A stretch of DNA of 64,000 nt from Streptomyces sp. AC550_RSS872 (GTDB taxonomy: Bacteria > Actinomycetota > Actinomycetes > Streptomycetales > Streptomycetaceae), in contig NZ_JAGMUL010000037.1 in assembly GCF_019049285.1 (NCBI RefSeq), forward strand, positions 1-64,000. Direction: 5' to 3'. The translations under genes and the position numbers were made by a program. Below, piece by piece: positions 43,585 through 51,821 of this stretch. Position 1 is the first letter of the stretch, and the number at the start of each line of letters is the position of its first letter. The notes under the pieces are model-generated. The model was given only the letters and a program-made list of their open reading frames with translations. It was not told the origin of the DNA and searched no databases.

Positions 43585-43615
43585 AGGGCCCGCATCCGCG
43601 AAGGGTGCGGGCCCT
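43585..43615 (+). terminator. Duplicate of the tRNA-Asp hairpin
   Basis: AGGGCCCGCA pairs with TGCGGGCCCT; the loop matches that of the hairpin at 43442–43480. Confidence 0.75.
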
Positions 43616-43700
43616 CTCGCGTTAAGGCCCGCACCCGATCGAGGGGGCGGGCCTTCTTCATGTCCGGGCCCGGCCCCTCGAACGCCGGCCCGCACCCCCA

Positions 43701-43770
43701 GCCCGTCCGGCGTTTGAGGACGAGGCCCTTCGGGCCGAAGCGGGGGTCTGGGGGCCGCAGGCCCCCAGGG
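43701..43770 (-). repeat. Intergenic multi-hairpin repeat, reverse orientation
   Basis: The core 'gcccgtccggcgtttgagga' followed by 'cgaggcccttcgggccgaag' and GC hairpins is the reverse complement of the elements at 6.1 and 8.6 kb. Confidence 0.8.
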
Positions 43771-43903
43771 ACGGCCACCCCAGCGCCGGGTGACAGGGAC
43801 CCGGCGTAACCGGCGGAGCCACCCCGCCACCTTGACGGCGTCACATTCGCTCGGTACCCAGAAGTCAGGGCCCTTCCGGCGTGGCCCCCCTTGGAGGTGG
43901 CGT

Positions 43904-44119
43904 ATGGCGGCATCGACTAGGCACGAGACGCGGGCGTTGCTCCGCGCGCACCTGGCGGCCGCCACCTCCTATCGGCATCTCACCCGGCACTGCCCGATCT
44001 GCCACCACCTGTTGCGGCTGGCGATGGACTCCGCCCCGCGCAGCGCCCCCCAGGCCGCCCTGGCCCCCGAGGAGGCCGTCGGGGAGGTCGTCGGGGAGGA
44101 AACCCCGTCCACAGCGTGA
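43904..44119 (+). CDS. DUF6274-type small protein
   Basis: 71 residues from ATG 43904 after GGAGG. The N-terminal half is helical with 'ETRALLRAHLAAATSYRHLT' and a conserved-looking 'RHCPICHHLLRLAMD', whose CPIC-H pattern could hold a metal. The C-terminal half is Ala/Glu/Pro-rich. I remember small proteins like this beside bldC in Streptomyces. Function unknown. Confidence 0.7.
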   Translation: MAASTRHETRALLRAHLAAATSYRHLTRHCPICHHLLRLAMDSAPRSAPQAALAPEEAVGEVVGEETPSTA

Positions 44120-44237
44120 CCCGGCGGGACGACTTCCGCCCGGCCCTCACCAAGGTCAACTCCCGTCCTGACATGGGCCGCTGGACACGCATGCCGCTTT
44201 AGCGCACGGAGGCCACAGGCAACAAGCACCGCGCGAT

Positions 44238-44251
44238 GTGACGGGTGTCAC
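44238..44251. promoter_or_regulatory. Crp-like palindrome
   Basis: GTGACGGGTGTCAC fits the GTG-N6-GNCAC consensus I recall for streptomycete Crp. No start codon lies close by on either strand. Confidence 0.35.
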
Positions 44252-44310
44252 CGCATGAGTTTCCGGAAGCGCGGTACTTACAACCTGCCTACAACTGGTC
44301 AATTTAATAT

Positions 44311-44322
44311 GTGCAATTGCAC
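44311..44322. promoter_or_regulatory. 12-bp perfect palindrome in an AT-rich patch
   Basis: GTGCAATTGCAC follows 'ggtcaatttaatat', one of the most AT-rich short stretches in the right half. It may be a binding site; the binder is unknown. Confidence 0.4.
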
Positions 44323-44456
44323 CAGCTTCTAGGCATCCTCCGGCACACGCTCAGTGACGCCCCAGGGCGGGTCCACAGGAGATCCGGCACTCCTCCCCGG
44401 AGTCCGACAAGGCCACGCACAGGACGGCCGGCCGGCACACATCCCTCGCACAAAAA

Positions 44457-44490
44457 GATCGCGCTGGACTCGGCGGAGTCCAGCGCGATC
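44457..44490 (-). terminator. Rho-independent terminator of bldC
   Basis: A perfect 14-bp stem (GATCGCGCTGGACT), 6-base loop, followed on the minus strand by five U residues. A real U-tract is rare in this genome. Confidence 0.88.
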
Positions 44491-44635
44491 CACGACGCAC
44501 CCATGCTGCGTGCCTGAAAAGCTCTGAGGGCTCGGGCGTGGGCCCTGTTGGGGCAGAACCCGCGTCGCTTGGAGCTAGGGTTCGGGCGCCGCGGCCAGTT
44601 GGGGGAACTGCCGTTTTGCCCGGTTATGGAGTTGT

Positions 44636-44842
44636 TCAGGCCTCGCTGCGCTGCTGCGGGATGCCCGCGAGCAGTGCGCGGACCTCAGCCTCGCGGTAAC
44701 GGCGGTGTCCGCCGAGCGTACGGATGGAAGTAAGCTTCCCGGCCTTCGCCCACCGCGTGACCGTCTTGGGGTCCACGCGGAACATCGTGGCGACCTCAGC
44801 CGGGGTCAGCAGCGGCTCGGCATCAGGGGTGCGAGCGGTCAT
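44636..44842 (-). CDS. bldC: BldC developmental regulator (MerR-like DNA-binding protein)
   Basis: 68 residues from ATG 44842, seven bases after AGGAGG. It is a single winged HTH of the MerR/excisionase type: 'LTPAEVATMFRVDPKTVTRW', 'AKAGKLTSIRTLGGHRRYRE', 'AEVRALLAG'. It matches BldC as I know it, which binds cooperatively to direct repeats and holds Streptomyces in vegetative growth until development starts. There is no effector domain. The 577-bp upstream gap is long for such a small gene, and an inverted repeat at 44859–44880 lies just before the ribosome-binding site. Confidence 0.95.
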   Translation of the reverse strand: MTARTPDAEPLLTPAEVATMFRVDPKTVTRWAKAGKLTSIRTLGGHRRYREAEVRALLAGIPQQRSEA

Positions 44843-44858
44843 GAGCGGCCTCCTCGGG

Positions 44859-44880
44859 AGAACCGAACCTTCTCGGTTCT
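44859..44880. promoter_or_regulatory. Inverted repeat in the bldC leader
   Basis: AGAACCGA-N6-TCGGTTCT lies 17 bases upstream of the bldC start codon, just ahead of the ribosome-binding site. It could be an operator or an RNA hairpin that limits translation. Confidence 0.55.
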
Positions 44881-45074
44881 TTCCTCTAAATTCTGCACCT
44901 TGACCCGCGTTGCCCGAAATGGTCGACGCGAGTCGAGTCGGTTATAGGACGAACGGCTTGTCCTCGGCACTACAACTACACCATCTGTCCAGCCGCGTCG
45001 GCCAAACCGATGGAATTGCCCTCCCAGGTGTTCATCAGCGACGGAAGCCGATGGACCATGCCATAGCGGACAGT

Positions 45075-45107
45075 CACGCCACTGTGACGATCAGTCACAG
45101 TGGCGTG
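45075..45107. terminator. 14-bp perfect inverted repeat
   Basis: CACGCCACTGTGAC-N5-GTCACAGTGGCGTG. It may be a terminator for the gene ending at 45420 (312 bp away), or an operator upstream of bldC. Confidence 0.5.
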
Positions 45108-45419
45108 CAGGAGTCCCAAGACCCCCCAAAGCGTGCAATGTCGAGAGGGAGTCCTCCCCGGACTCCTTGTCCTATTTTGGCACGAGGAGGGGTTAGGGGC
45201 GCAAGAGCCGCGTACGTGCGGTCCGTCACGCTTACGCGCGTTGAATCATGCTTGACGCATACGCCCGTATCGAGTCCTACGTCCCTTGTTGACGAGACAT
45301 CAGAAACCTCAGAGCGAGCACGAAACCCCAAATCGGGCGTCTCGTCAAACGCCAGTTCGTTACGTCACACAGTGCGTCAGATCACACGGGCCGCCGTGGC
45401 TTGGGTCACACCGGTCGGC

Positions 45420-46262
45420 TCAGTTCGCCGAACGCCGGTCCCGCACCGACCGCCACCGCTCCACCAGCCGCCCGTAGGCCTCCCCCGCGGCCGCCCCGTC
45501 GCCCCGCCTGAGCGCGTCGATGCCGTGCGTCACATCGGCGGCCGAGTGGTCGTCCTCCAGCTCGCCGGCGGACAGGGTGTGCACCAGACCGCCGTAGTCC
45601 AGCTCGACCAGGGACCGCGGGTGGAACTCCTCCAGCCAGCGCCCGACGTCCAGCAGGCCGTCGATGAGCGGCCCCTCGTCGATGGCGTCCTTCAGGGTCC
45701 GCAGGGCCCGCGCCACGCGCCGCCGCGCCTGCACCATGGGCGTGCGGTAGCGCAGCATCGGGGGGATCTCGCCCGAGCCCTTGTCGAACCGCCGCTCCTC
45801 GTCCGACACCAGCACGAACCAGTGCAGCGGCACCTGCCAGGTCGAGGTACGGATCCACGGCCGGGCGTCCGGGTTGCGGGCCAGCCAGCGCTCGTAGTCC
45901 TGGGCCGCCTGACGCCGTACGACCTCCGGCAGCACCGCGTCCAGGACCGGCCTCGGCAGCTCGTCACCCAGCTCGCCGAGCGCCTGCCAGCCACGCAGCC
46001 GGGTGCGCCACGGGCACACACACAGCACCCCGTCGACCTCCGCCACGAAGGCGTCGCCGCTCTCCTGGACCGGCACCGGGATGGGCGGGGTGGGCAGCAA
46101 GTCGGCCAGGGAGCGGCGCAGTTCGACCTGGTACGAGGGGCGGTCGGGGCGGCGGGCGTAGCGGGCCCAGTGGTCGCGTTCCGGTTCGGGGAAGGCGGCC
46201 AGTGGCTCGTACACGCGCAGATAGGTCGCGTACGGGACGATCACCGAGGACACCTTGGGCAC
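45420..46262 (-). CDS. Conserved hypothetical protein between bldC and vdh
   Basis: 280 residues from GTG 46262, which follows GGGGGAGAG; a longer frame reaches 46313. Conserved-looking blocks are 'VIVPYATYLRVYEPLAAFPE', 'CVCPWRTRLRGWQAL', 'STWQVPLHWFVLV' and 'GEIPPMLRYRTPMVQARRR'. No signal peptide or membrane helix. I recall an unnamed gene at this place in S. coelicolor. It is divergent from vdh, sharing a 220-bp promoter region. Function unknown. Confidence 0.8.
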   Translation of the reverse strand: MPKVSSVIVPYATYLRVYEPLAAFPEPERDHWARYARRPDRPSYQVELRRSLADLLPTPPIPVPVQESGDAFVAEVDGVLCVCPWRTRLRGWQALGELGDELPRPVLDAVLPEVVRRQAAQDYERWLARNPDARPWIRTSTWQVPLHWFVLVSDEERRFDKGSGEIPPMLRYRTPMVQARRRVARALRTLKDAIDEGPLIDGLLDVGRWLEEFHPRSLVELDYGGLVHTLSAGELEDDHSAADVTHGIDALRRGDGAAAGEAYGRLVERWRSVRDRRSAN

Positions 46263-46482
46263 GCCTGCTCTCTCCCCCGCCGTCTGCCAGGAAAACCCGC
46301 GGAACCCGCTCACAAACGTGCGGGAAAACTATGCAAATCGTCGCACGGCTGTACTCCGCGAGTAGGTGATCCTGAGCACTGCGGGATGGACGGGTGCCAA
46401 CGGGTCTAATCTCATGCTCACAGCCCCCGCCACCCGTACGGGAGCTCGCTCCGATCGCCGCCAGTACTCAGGAGTCACCACA

Positions 46483-47571
46483 GTGACCGACGTAACACAC
46501 GGCGTCCTGAACACCCTGTTCCACTCGGACCAGGGGGGTCATGAGCAAGTCGTGCTCTGTCAGGACCGCGCCAGCGGCCTCAAGGCCGTCATCGCCATCC
46601 ACTCCACCGCCCTGGGCCCCGCCCTCGGCGGTACGCGCTTCTACCCGTACGCGACCGAGGAAGAGGCCGTCGCCGACGCGCTGAACCTCGCGCGCGGGAT
46701 GTCGTACAAGAACGCCATGGCCGGACTCGATCACGGCGGCGGCAAGGCCGTGATCATCGGGGATCCGGAGAAGATCAAGAGCGAGGAGCTGCTGCTCGCG
46801 TACGGCCGGTTCGTGGCCTCCCTTGGCGGCCGCTACGTCACCGCCTGCGACGTCGGTACGTACGTCGCCGACATGGACGTCGTGGCGCGCGAGTGCCGCT
46901 GGACGACCGGGCGCTCCCCGGAGAACGGCGGCGCGGGCGACTCCTCCGTGCTCACCGCCTACGGCGTCTACCAGGGCATGCGCGCCTCCGCCCAGCACCA
47001 GTGGGGCGACCCGTCGCTGCGCGGCCGCACCGTGGGCATCGCGGGCGTCGGCAAGGTCGGCCACCACTTGGTGGAGCACCTGCGGGCGGAGGGCGCCGAG
47101 GTCGTCATCACGGACGTGCGCGAGGAGGCCGTGGGCCGGATCCTCGCGGCGCACCCGACGGGCGTACGGGCCGTCGCCGACACCGCGACCCTGATCCGGG
47201 CCGAGAACCTCGACATCTACGCCCCCTGCGCGCTCGGTGGCGCCCTGAACGACGACACCGTGCCGGTGCTGACCGCGAAGGTGGTGTGCGGCGCGGCCAA
47301 CAACCAGCTCGCCCACCCGGGCGTCGAGAAGGACCTCGCGGACCGGGGCATCCTCTACGCACCCGACTACGTGGTGAACGCCGGCGGTGTCATCCAGGTC
47401 GCCGACGAGTTGCACGGCTTCGACTTCGACCGGTGCAAGGCGAAGGCCGCGAAGATCTACGACACCACGCTGGCCATATTCGCACGTGCGAAGACGGACG
47501 GGATTCCGCCGGCCGCCGCGGCCGACCGGATCGCCGAGCAGCGGATGGCGGAGGCTCGCGGGGCGCACTGA
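46483..47571 (+). CDS. vdh: Valine (branched-chain amino acid) dehydrogenase
   Basis: 362 residues from GTG 46483 after AGGAG. It deaminates valine and other branched-chain amino acids with NAD+, giving 2-oxo acids for catabolism and for acyl-CoA starters of fatty acids and polyketides. Visible motifs: 'LGPALGGTRFYPY', the catalytic Lys in 'MSYKNAMAGLDHGGGKAVI', and the NAD site 'VGIAGVGKVGHHLVEHL'. Length and sequence match streptomycete Vdh. Leucine/phenylalanine dehydrogenases are close relatives, but the position between bldC and purM supports Vdh. Confidence 0.93.
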   Translation: MTDVTHGVLNTLFHSDQGGHEQVVLCQDRASGLKAVIAIHSTALGPALGGTRFYPYATEEEAVADALNLARGMSYKNAMAGLDHGGGKAVIIGDPEKIKSEELLLAYGRFVASLGGRYVTACDVGTYVADMDVVARECRWTTGRSPENGGAGDSSVLTAYGVYQGMRASAQHQWGDPSLRGRTVGIAGVGKVGHHLVEHLRAEGAEVVITDVREEAVGRILAAHPTGVRAVADTATLIRAENLDIYAPCALGGALNDDTVPVLTAKVVCGAANNQLAHPGVEKDLADRGILYAPDYVVNAGGVIQVADELHGFDFDRCKAKAAKIYDTTLAIFARAKTDGIPPAAAADRIAEQRMAEARGAH

Positions 47572-47889
47572 CCCGGCGTGCCGTCCGGCTGAAGATCACC
47601 CCAAACAGGGGTTTGGCCGGTACCCGCCGGTGGGCAGTTGGAGAGAACTCTCACTTCTACCGGCGGGTCGACCGCCGATAAGTGGTTAAAATCGCGGTTG
47701 ACCAGCGAGGACAGGGCACCTCGAAGGTCCTGTGCACACGCGCGTGCTGCGGGCGACGTACCGTATGGGCGCGGGCTCAGGTACCGTGGAAGCCCTACGG
47801 ACCGGCCTCTCCACGGAGAGTCCGTTCCGGATCATGAACGCGTGTCAGACTCTGGGGCCGTCGAGCCCCGTCGTTGAGGGGGTCGAGCC
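47572..47889. other. 318-bp intergenic region with nested inverted repeats
   Basis: No gene. ACCCGCCGGT (47622) pairs with ACCGGCGGGT (47659) and encloses GAGAG-AA-CTCTC (47641). This may end vdh transcription. The promoter of the DUF3073 gene should lie in the right part. Confidence 0.6.
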
Positions 47890-48141
47890 ATGGGGCGCGG
47901 CCGGGCCAAGGCCAAGCAGACGAAGGTCGCCCGCCAGCTGAAGTACAACAGCGGTGGGACGGATCTCTCACGCCTGGCTGAGGAGCTGGGCGCATCGCCG
48001 TCGAACCAGTCGCCGAATGGCGAGCCGTTCGAAGACGATGAGCAGGATGACGACGACTTGTACTCCCGTTACGCCGACCTCTATGAGGACGACGACGAGG
48101 ACGAGGACGACGATTCCTCGCAGCAACGTCGCGGAGCTTGA
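47890..48141 (+). CDS. DUF3073 family small acidic protein
   Basis: 83 residues from ATG 47890 after GAGGGGG. The basic N-terminus 'MGRGRAKAKQTKVARQLKY' is highly typical of DUF3073, followed by 'GTDLSRLAEEL' and a very acidic tail ('DDDDLYSRYADLYEDDDEDE'). It is actinobacterial and of unknown function; the charge pattern hints at nucleic-acid or ribosome contact. It converges on purM. Confidence 0.9.
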   Translation: MGRGRAKAKQTKVARQLKYNSGGTDLSRLAEELGASPSNQSPNGEPFEDDEQDDDDLYSRYADLYEDDDEDEDDDSSQQRRGA

Positions 48142-48158
48142 CCTTGCATTGAGCACTC

Positions 48159-48190
48159 ACCCGGTCGGTGACCTCGGTCACCGACCGGGT
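48159..48190. terminator. Bidirectional hairpin between DUF3073 gene and purM
   Basis: A perfect 14-bp stem (ACCCGGTCGGTGAC) with a CTCG loop between convergent genes. Confidence 0.85.
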
Positions 48191-48226
48191 TCTGTGCTGC
48201 CTGCGGGGCTTCAGCTCGCGGCGTGT

Positions 48227-49294
48227 CTAATTTGAATACGTACCGATCAGGGCCGCGCCCGTCTCGTGGTCACCCCGGTCGGTGATCTCGCCGGCGACCC
48301 AGGCGTCCACGCCTCGGTCGGCCAGGGTCGCCAGGGCCGCGTCGGTGGACTCTTCCGGGACGATCGCGATCATGCCGACGCCCATGTTCAGGGTCTTCTC
48401 CAGCTCCAGGCGCTCGACCTGCCCCGTCTTGCCGACGAGGTCGAAGATCGGGGCCGGGGTCCAGGTGGTGCGGTCGACGATCGCGTGCAGGCCGTCCGGG
48501 ATCACTCGGGCCAGGTTGGCGGCGAGACCGCCACCCGTGACGTGGCTGAACGCGTGTACGTCCGTCGTGCGGGTGAGGGCCAGACAGTCCAGCGAGTAGA
48601 TCTTCGTCGGCTCCAGCAGCTCCTCGCCGAGGGTGCGGCCGAGCTCGTCGATCCGCGTGTCCAGGGCGAGGCCGGCCTGGTTCAGCAGCACGTGGCGGAC
48701 CAGCGAGTACCCGTTGGAGTGAAGGCCGGACGCCGCCATGGCGATCACCGCGTCACCCTTACGGATGCGATCCGGGCCCAGCAGCCGGTCGGCCTCCACG
48801 ACGCCCGTACCGGCACCGGCGACGTCGAAGTCGTCCTCGCCCAGCAGGCCGGGGTGCTCGGCGGTCTCGCCGCCGACCAGGGCGCAGCCGGCCAGCACAC
48901 AGCCCTCGGCGATGCCCTTCACGATGGCGGCGACACGCTCGGGGTGGACCTTGCCGACACAGATGTAGTCGGTCATGAACAGCGGCTCGGCGCCGCACAC
49001 CACGATGTCGTCCATGACCATGGCGACCAGGTCGTGGCCGATGGTGTCGTAGACGCCCAGCTGGCGGGCGATGTCGACCTTGGTGCCGACGCCGTCGGTG
49101 GCGGAGGCGAGGAGGGGGCGCTCGTAGCGCTTGAGGGCGGAGGCGTCGAAGAGGCCGGCGAAACCGCCGAGGCCGCCGAGGACCTCGGGGCGCTGGGTCT
49201 TCTTCACCCACTCCTTCATCAGCTCGACCGCGCGGTCGCCCGCTTCGATGTCGACGCCCGCGGCTGCGTAGCTGGCACCAGTTGTCTCAGACAT
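48227..49294 (-). CDS. purM: Phosphoribosylformylglycinamidine cyclo-ligase (AIR synthetase)
   Basis: 355 residues from ATG 49294. It closes FGAM to AIR with ATP in step five of purine synthesis. Motifs: 'LASATDGVGTKVDIA', 'MVMDDIVVCGAEPLFMTDYI', 'ALVGGETAEHPG' and 'HVTGGGLAANLARVIP'. It follows purF by 62 bp on the same strand, so the two are probably one transcript. Length is normal. Confidence 0.96.
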   Translation of the reverse strand: MSETTGASYAAAGVDIEAGDRAVELMKEWVKKTQRPEVLGGLGGFAGLFDASALKRYERPLLASATDGVGTKVDIARQLGVYDTIGHDLVAMVMDDIVVCGAEPLFMTDYICVGKVHPERVAAIVKGIAEGCVLAGCALVGGETAEHPGLLGEDDFDVAGAGTGVVEADRLLGPDRIRKGDAVIAMAASGLHSNGYSLVRHVLLNQAGLALDTRIDELGRTLGEELLEPTKIYSLDCLALTRTTDVHAFSHVTGGGLAANLARVIPDGLHAIVDRTTWTPAPIFDLVGKTGQVERLELEKTLNMGVGMIAIVPEESTDAALATLADRGVDAWVAGEITDRGDHETGAALIGTYSN

Positions 49295-49356
49295 GGCAGA
49301 AGAGAACCTTCGTGTCGTACGGCAGGCGTTTTTCAAAAAAGCACAGCACGGGCCCG

Positions 49357-50886
49357 CTACGGGCGGCGGATCGCGTCGGCGGCGGCCGTGGCGGCCGGGC
49401 CGGCGGCCAGCTCCGTCTCCAGGAGCTGCTTGCCGAGCAGCTCGGGGTCGGGGAGCTCCATCGGGTACTCGCCGTCGAAGCAGGCGCGGCAGAGGTTCGG
49501 CTTGGCGATGGTGGTCGCCTCGATCATGCCGTCGATGGAGATGTACGCCAGCGAGTCGGCGCCCAGCGAGGTGCCGATCTCCTCGATCGACATGCCGTTG
49601 GCGATGAGCTCGGCGCGGGTCGCGAAGTCGATGCCGAAGAAGCAGGGCCACTTCACGGGGGGAGAGGAGATCCGGATGTGGACCTCCGCCGCTCCCGCCT
49701 CGCGGAGCATGCGGACCAGGGCGCGCTGGGTGTTGCCGCGCACGATCGAGTCGTCGACGACGACCAGGCGCTTGCCCTTGATGACTTCCTTCAGCGGGTT
49801 CAGCTTCAGGCGGATGCCGAGCTGGCGGATGGTCTGCGAGGGCTGGATGAACGTACGTCCGACGTACGCGTTCTTCACCAGACCCGCACCGAACGGGATG
49901 CCGCTGGCCTCCGCGTAACCGATCGCCGCCGGGGTGCCGGACTCCGGGGTCGCTATGACCAGGTCGGCCTCGACCGGGGCTTCCTTGGCGAGCTTGCGGC
50001 CCATCTCCACACGGGAGAGGTAGACGTTCCGGCCGGCGATGTCGGTGTCCGGGCGGGCCAGGTACACGTACTCGAAGACACAGCCCTTGGGCTTCGCTTC
50101 CGCGAATCGCGAGCTGCGCAGACCGTTCTCGTCGATGGCGACGAACTCGCCCGGCTCGATCTCGCGGACGAAGCTCGCGCCGCAGATGTCGAGGGCGGCG
50201 GACTCGGACGCGGCGACCCAGCCGCGCTCCAGCCGGCCGAGGACCAGCGGGCGGATGCCCTGCGGGTCACGGGCGGCGTACAGGGTGTTCTCGTCCATGA
50301 AGACGAGGCTGAAGGCGCCCTTGACCTGCGGGAGGACCTGGTGGGCTGCCTCCTCGATGGTGAGCGGCTTGCCGTCCTCGTCGACCTGGGCCGCGAGGAG
50401 CGCGGTCAGCAGGTCGGTGTCGTTGGTGGCCGCGACGCGCGGGGTGCGGCCGCCTTCCTGCTTGGGCAGGTCGGCGACCATCTCCGCGAGCTGGGCCGTG
50501 TTGACCAGGTTGCCGTTGTGGCCGAGCGCGATGGAGCCGTGCGCGGTGGCGCGGAACGTCGGCTGGGCGTTCTCCCACACGGAGGCGCCGGTGGTCGAGT
50601 AGCGGGCGTGTCCGACCGCGATGTGACCCTGGAGCGAACCGAGCGAGGTCTCGTCGAAGACCTGGGACACGAGGCCCATGTCCTTGAAGACGAGGATCTG
50701 GGAGCCGTTGCTGACCGCGATTCCCGCGGATTCCTGGCCCCGATGCTGGAGGGCGTAGAGCCCGAAGTAAGTGAGCTTGGCGACCTCTTCGCCCGGAGCC
50801 CAGACACCGAAAACGCCGCAGGCGTCCTGGGGGCCTTTCTCACCGGGGAGCAGATCATGATTGAGTCGACCGTCACCACGTGGCAC
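49357..50886 (-). CDS. purF: Amidophosphoribosyltransferase
   Basis: 509 residues from GTG 50886. It makes phosphoribosylamine from PRPP and glutamine, the first committed step of purine synthesis. The catalytic Cys lies in 'KGPQDACGVFGVWAP' after a propeptide of about 22 residues that is normally removed. Glutaminase motifs 'HRGQESAGI' and 'GHNGNL' and the PRPP motif 'RLVVVDDSIVRGNT' are present. It contains the four Cys typical of the [4Fe-4S]-type Bacillus-like enzyme ('CVFEYVYLARPD', 'CFFGIDFATR', 'CRACFDGEYP'). Confidence 0.96.
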   Translation of the reverse strand: MPRGDGRLNHDLLPGEKGPQDACGVFGVWAPGEEVAKLTYFGLYALQHRGQESAGIAVSNGSQILVFKDMGLVSQVFDETSLGSLQGHIAVGHARYSTTGASVWENAQPTFRATAHGSIALGHNGNLVNTAQLAEMVADLPKQEGGRTPRVAATNDTDLLTALLAAQVDEDGKPLTIEEAAHQVLPQVKGAFSLVFMDENTLYAARDPQGIRPLVLGRLERGWVAASESAALDICGASFVREIEPGEFVAIDENGLRSSRFAEAKPKGCVFEYVYLARPDTDIAGRNVYLSRVEMGRKLAKEAPVEADLVIATPESGTPAAIGYAEASGIPFGAGLVKNAYVGRTFIQPSQTIRQLGIRLKLNPLKEVIKGKRLVVVDDSIVRGNTQRALVRMLREAGAAEVHIRISSPPVKWPCFFGIDFATRAELIANGMSIEEIGTSLGADSLAYISIDGMIEATTIAKPNLCRACFDGEYPMELPDPELLGKQLLETELAAGPAATAAADAIRRP

Positions 50887-50947
50887 GCCTCCGAGTGTAG
50901 GCGAGATCGACCACTGGTCCGAATTGGGGATACGCGACCGTAAAGGA

Positions 50948-51742
50948 TCACTCGGCGGCGGTCGCGCTCACGCGTTCACCGTTTGTGCTGGTCAGAGTGA
51001 TGCTGCGGTGATCGAGTCCGTACTTCACCGTGCTGTCGAAGAGGCCCAGCAGGGTCTTCTCCGTCTTCATGAGTGAGGTGTCGCACATCATTCGCGTGGT
51101 GGACGCGGTGCCGAGCGTGATACTGCCGTCGCGGACCGTTGCCTCGGCCTTCACTTTGTTGCAGCCGAGGCTGCCGCTGACCTGTCCGGTCTTCTCGTCG
51201 AAGGTGAGGTGCGCCTTGCCGTCGGCGTCCGGGCTGGTGATGTTCCACTTCGTGCCCTTGAGCGGGGCGGCCTCTTCCTTGGTGAGGGCGACACGGTCGC
51301 CGTCCTCCGTGGTGAGGGTCAGCTTGTCGCCTTCGACCTCGGTGGTGAGGTCGCCGGCGGAGAGGGTGCGGGCGAGGGTCTGCTCGAAGCCCGCGGGGAC
51401 GCCGTCGCAGGCCATCTCGGTCGCCTGCACCTTGTCGAAGGTGACGTGGCTGTCGGCGAAGGCGGCGTCGGCGCCGAAGTTGTTGCAGCCGAGGTTGCCC
51501 TTGACCTCGCCGCCGTCGGCGATCCGCAGGTAGGCGTTGGCCGGGGCGGCGCTCTTCTTGCCGTCGACGGTGACCTCGTCCACGGCCCAGTAGGCGCCGG
51601 AGACGGAGGCCGAGGCTCCGGAGCCGACCGAGTCGCTGCCCGCGTCCTCGCTGCCACAGGCGGCCGCGAGCGGGAGAAGGGCCAGCGTGGCGATGGCGGC
51701 CAGTCGCTGCTTGTCCTTGCCGAGGGTGCCGAGTGTGTTCAT
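50948..51742 (-). CDS. Lipoprotein with two META domains
   Basis: 264 residues from ATG 51742. The signal 'LAAIATLALLPLAAACGS' ends in a lipobox. Two META/HslJ-type domains follow, at about 45–150 ('YLRIADGGEVKGNLGCNNFG', 'ATEMACDG') and 155–260 ('HLTFDEKTGQVSGSLGCNKV', 'STTRMMCDTS'). META domains are linked with stress-resistance envelope proteins such as HslJ. It lies 62 bp upstream of purF on the same strand, but its function is unrelated. Confidence 0.88.
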   Translation of the reverse strand: MNTLGTLGKDKQRLAAIATLALLPLAAACGSEDAGSDSVGSGASASVSGAYWAVDEVTVDGKKSAAPANAYLRIADGGEVKGNLGCNNFGADAAFADSHVTFDKVQATEMACDGVPAGFEQTLARTLSAGDLTTEVEGDKLTLTTEDGDRVALTKEEAAPLKGTKWNITSPDADGKAHLTFDEKTGQVSGSLGCNKVKAEATVRDGSITLGTASTTRMMCDTSLMKTEKTLLGLFDSTVKYGLDHRSITLTSTNGERVSATAAE

Positions 51743-51821
51743 GCCGGTGGGACGGGAGGGGCGCGGGACTGGTTCCGCGAGTTCCGCTTGCGGACACGAC
51801 CCAGGGGGTGTTGGCCAGGTG

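Larger units (their letters stand above)
44120..44635. other. 516-bp intergenic region between convergent genes
   Basis: No gene seen. It contains GTGACGGGTGTCAC at 44238, an AT-rich patch with the palindrome GTGCAATTGCAC at 44311, and the bldC terminator at 44457. Confidence 0.6.
44843..45419. other. 577-bp bldC upstream region
   Basis: No gene seen. It should hold the bldC promoter(s) and the terminator of the preceding gene. Two inverted repeats lie in it (44859–44880 and 45075–45107). Confidence 0.6.
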
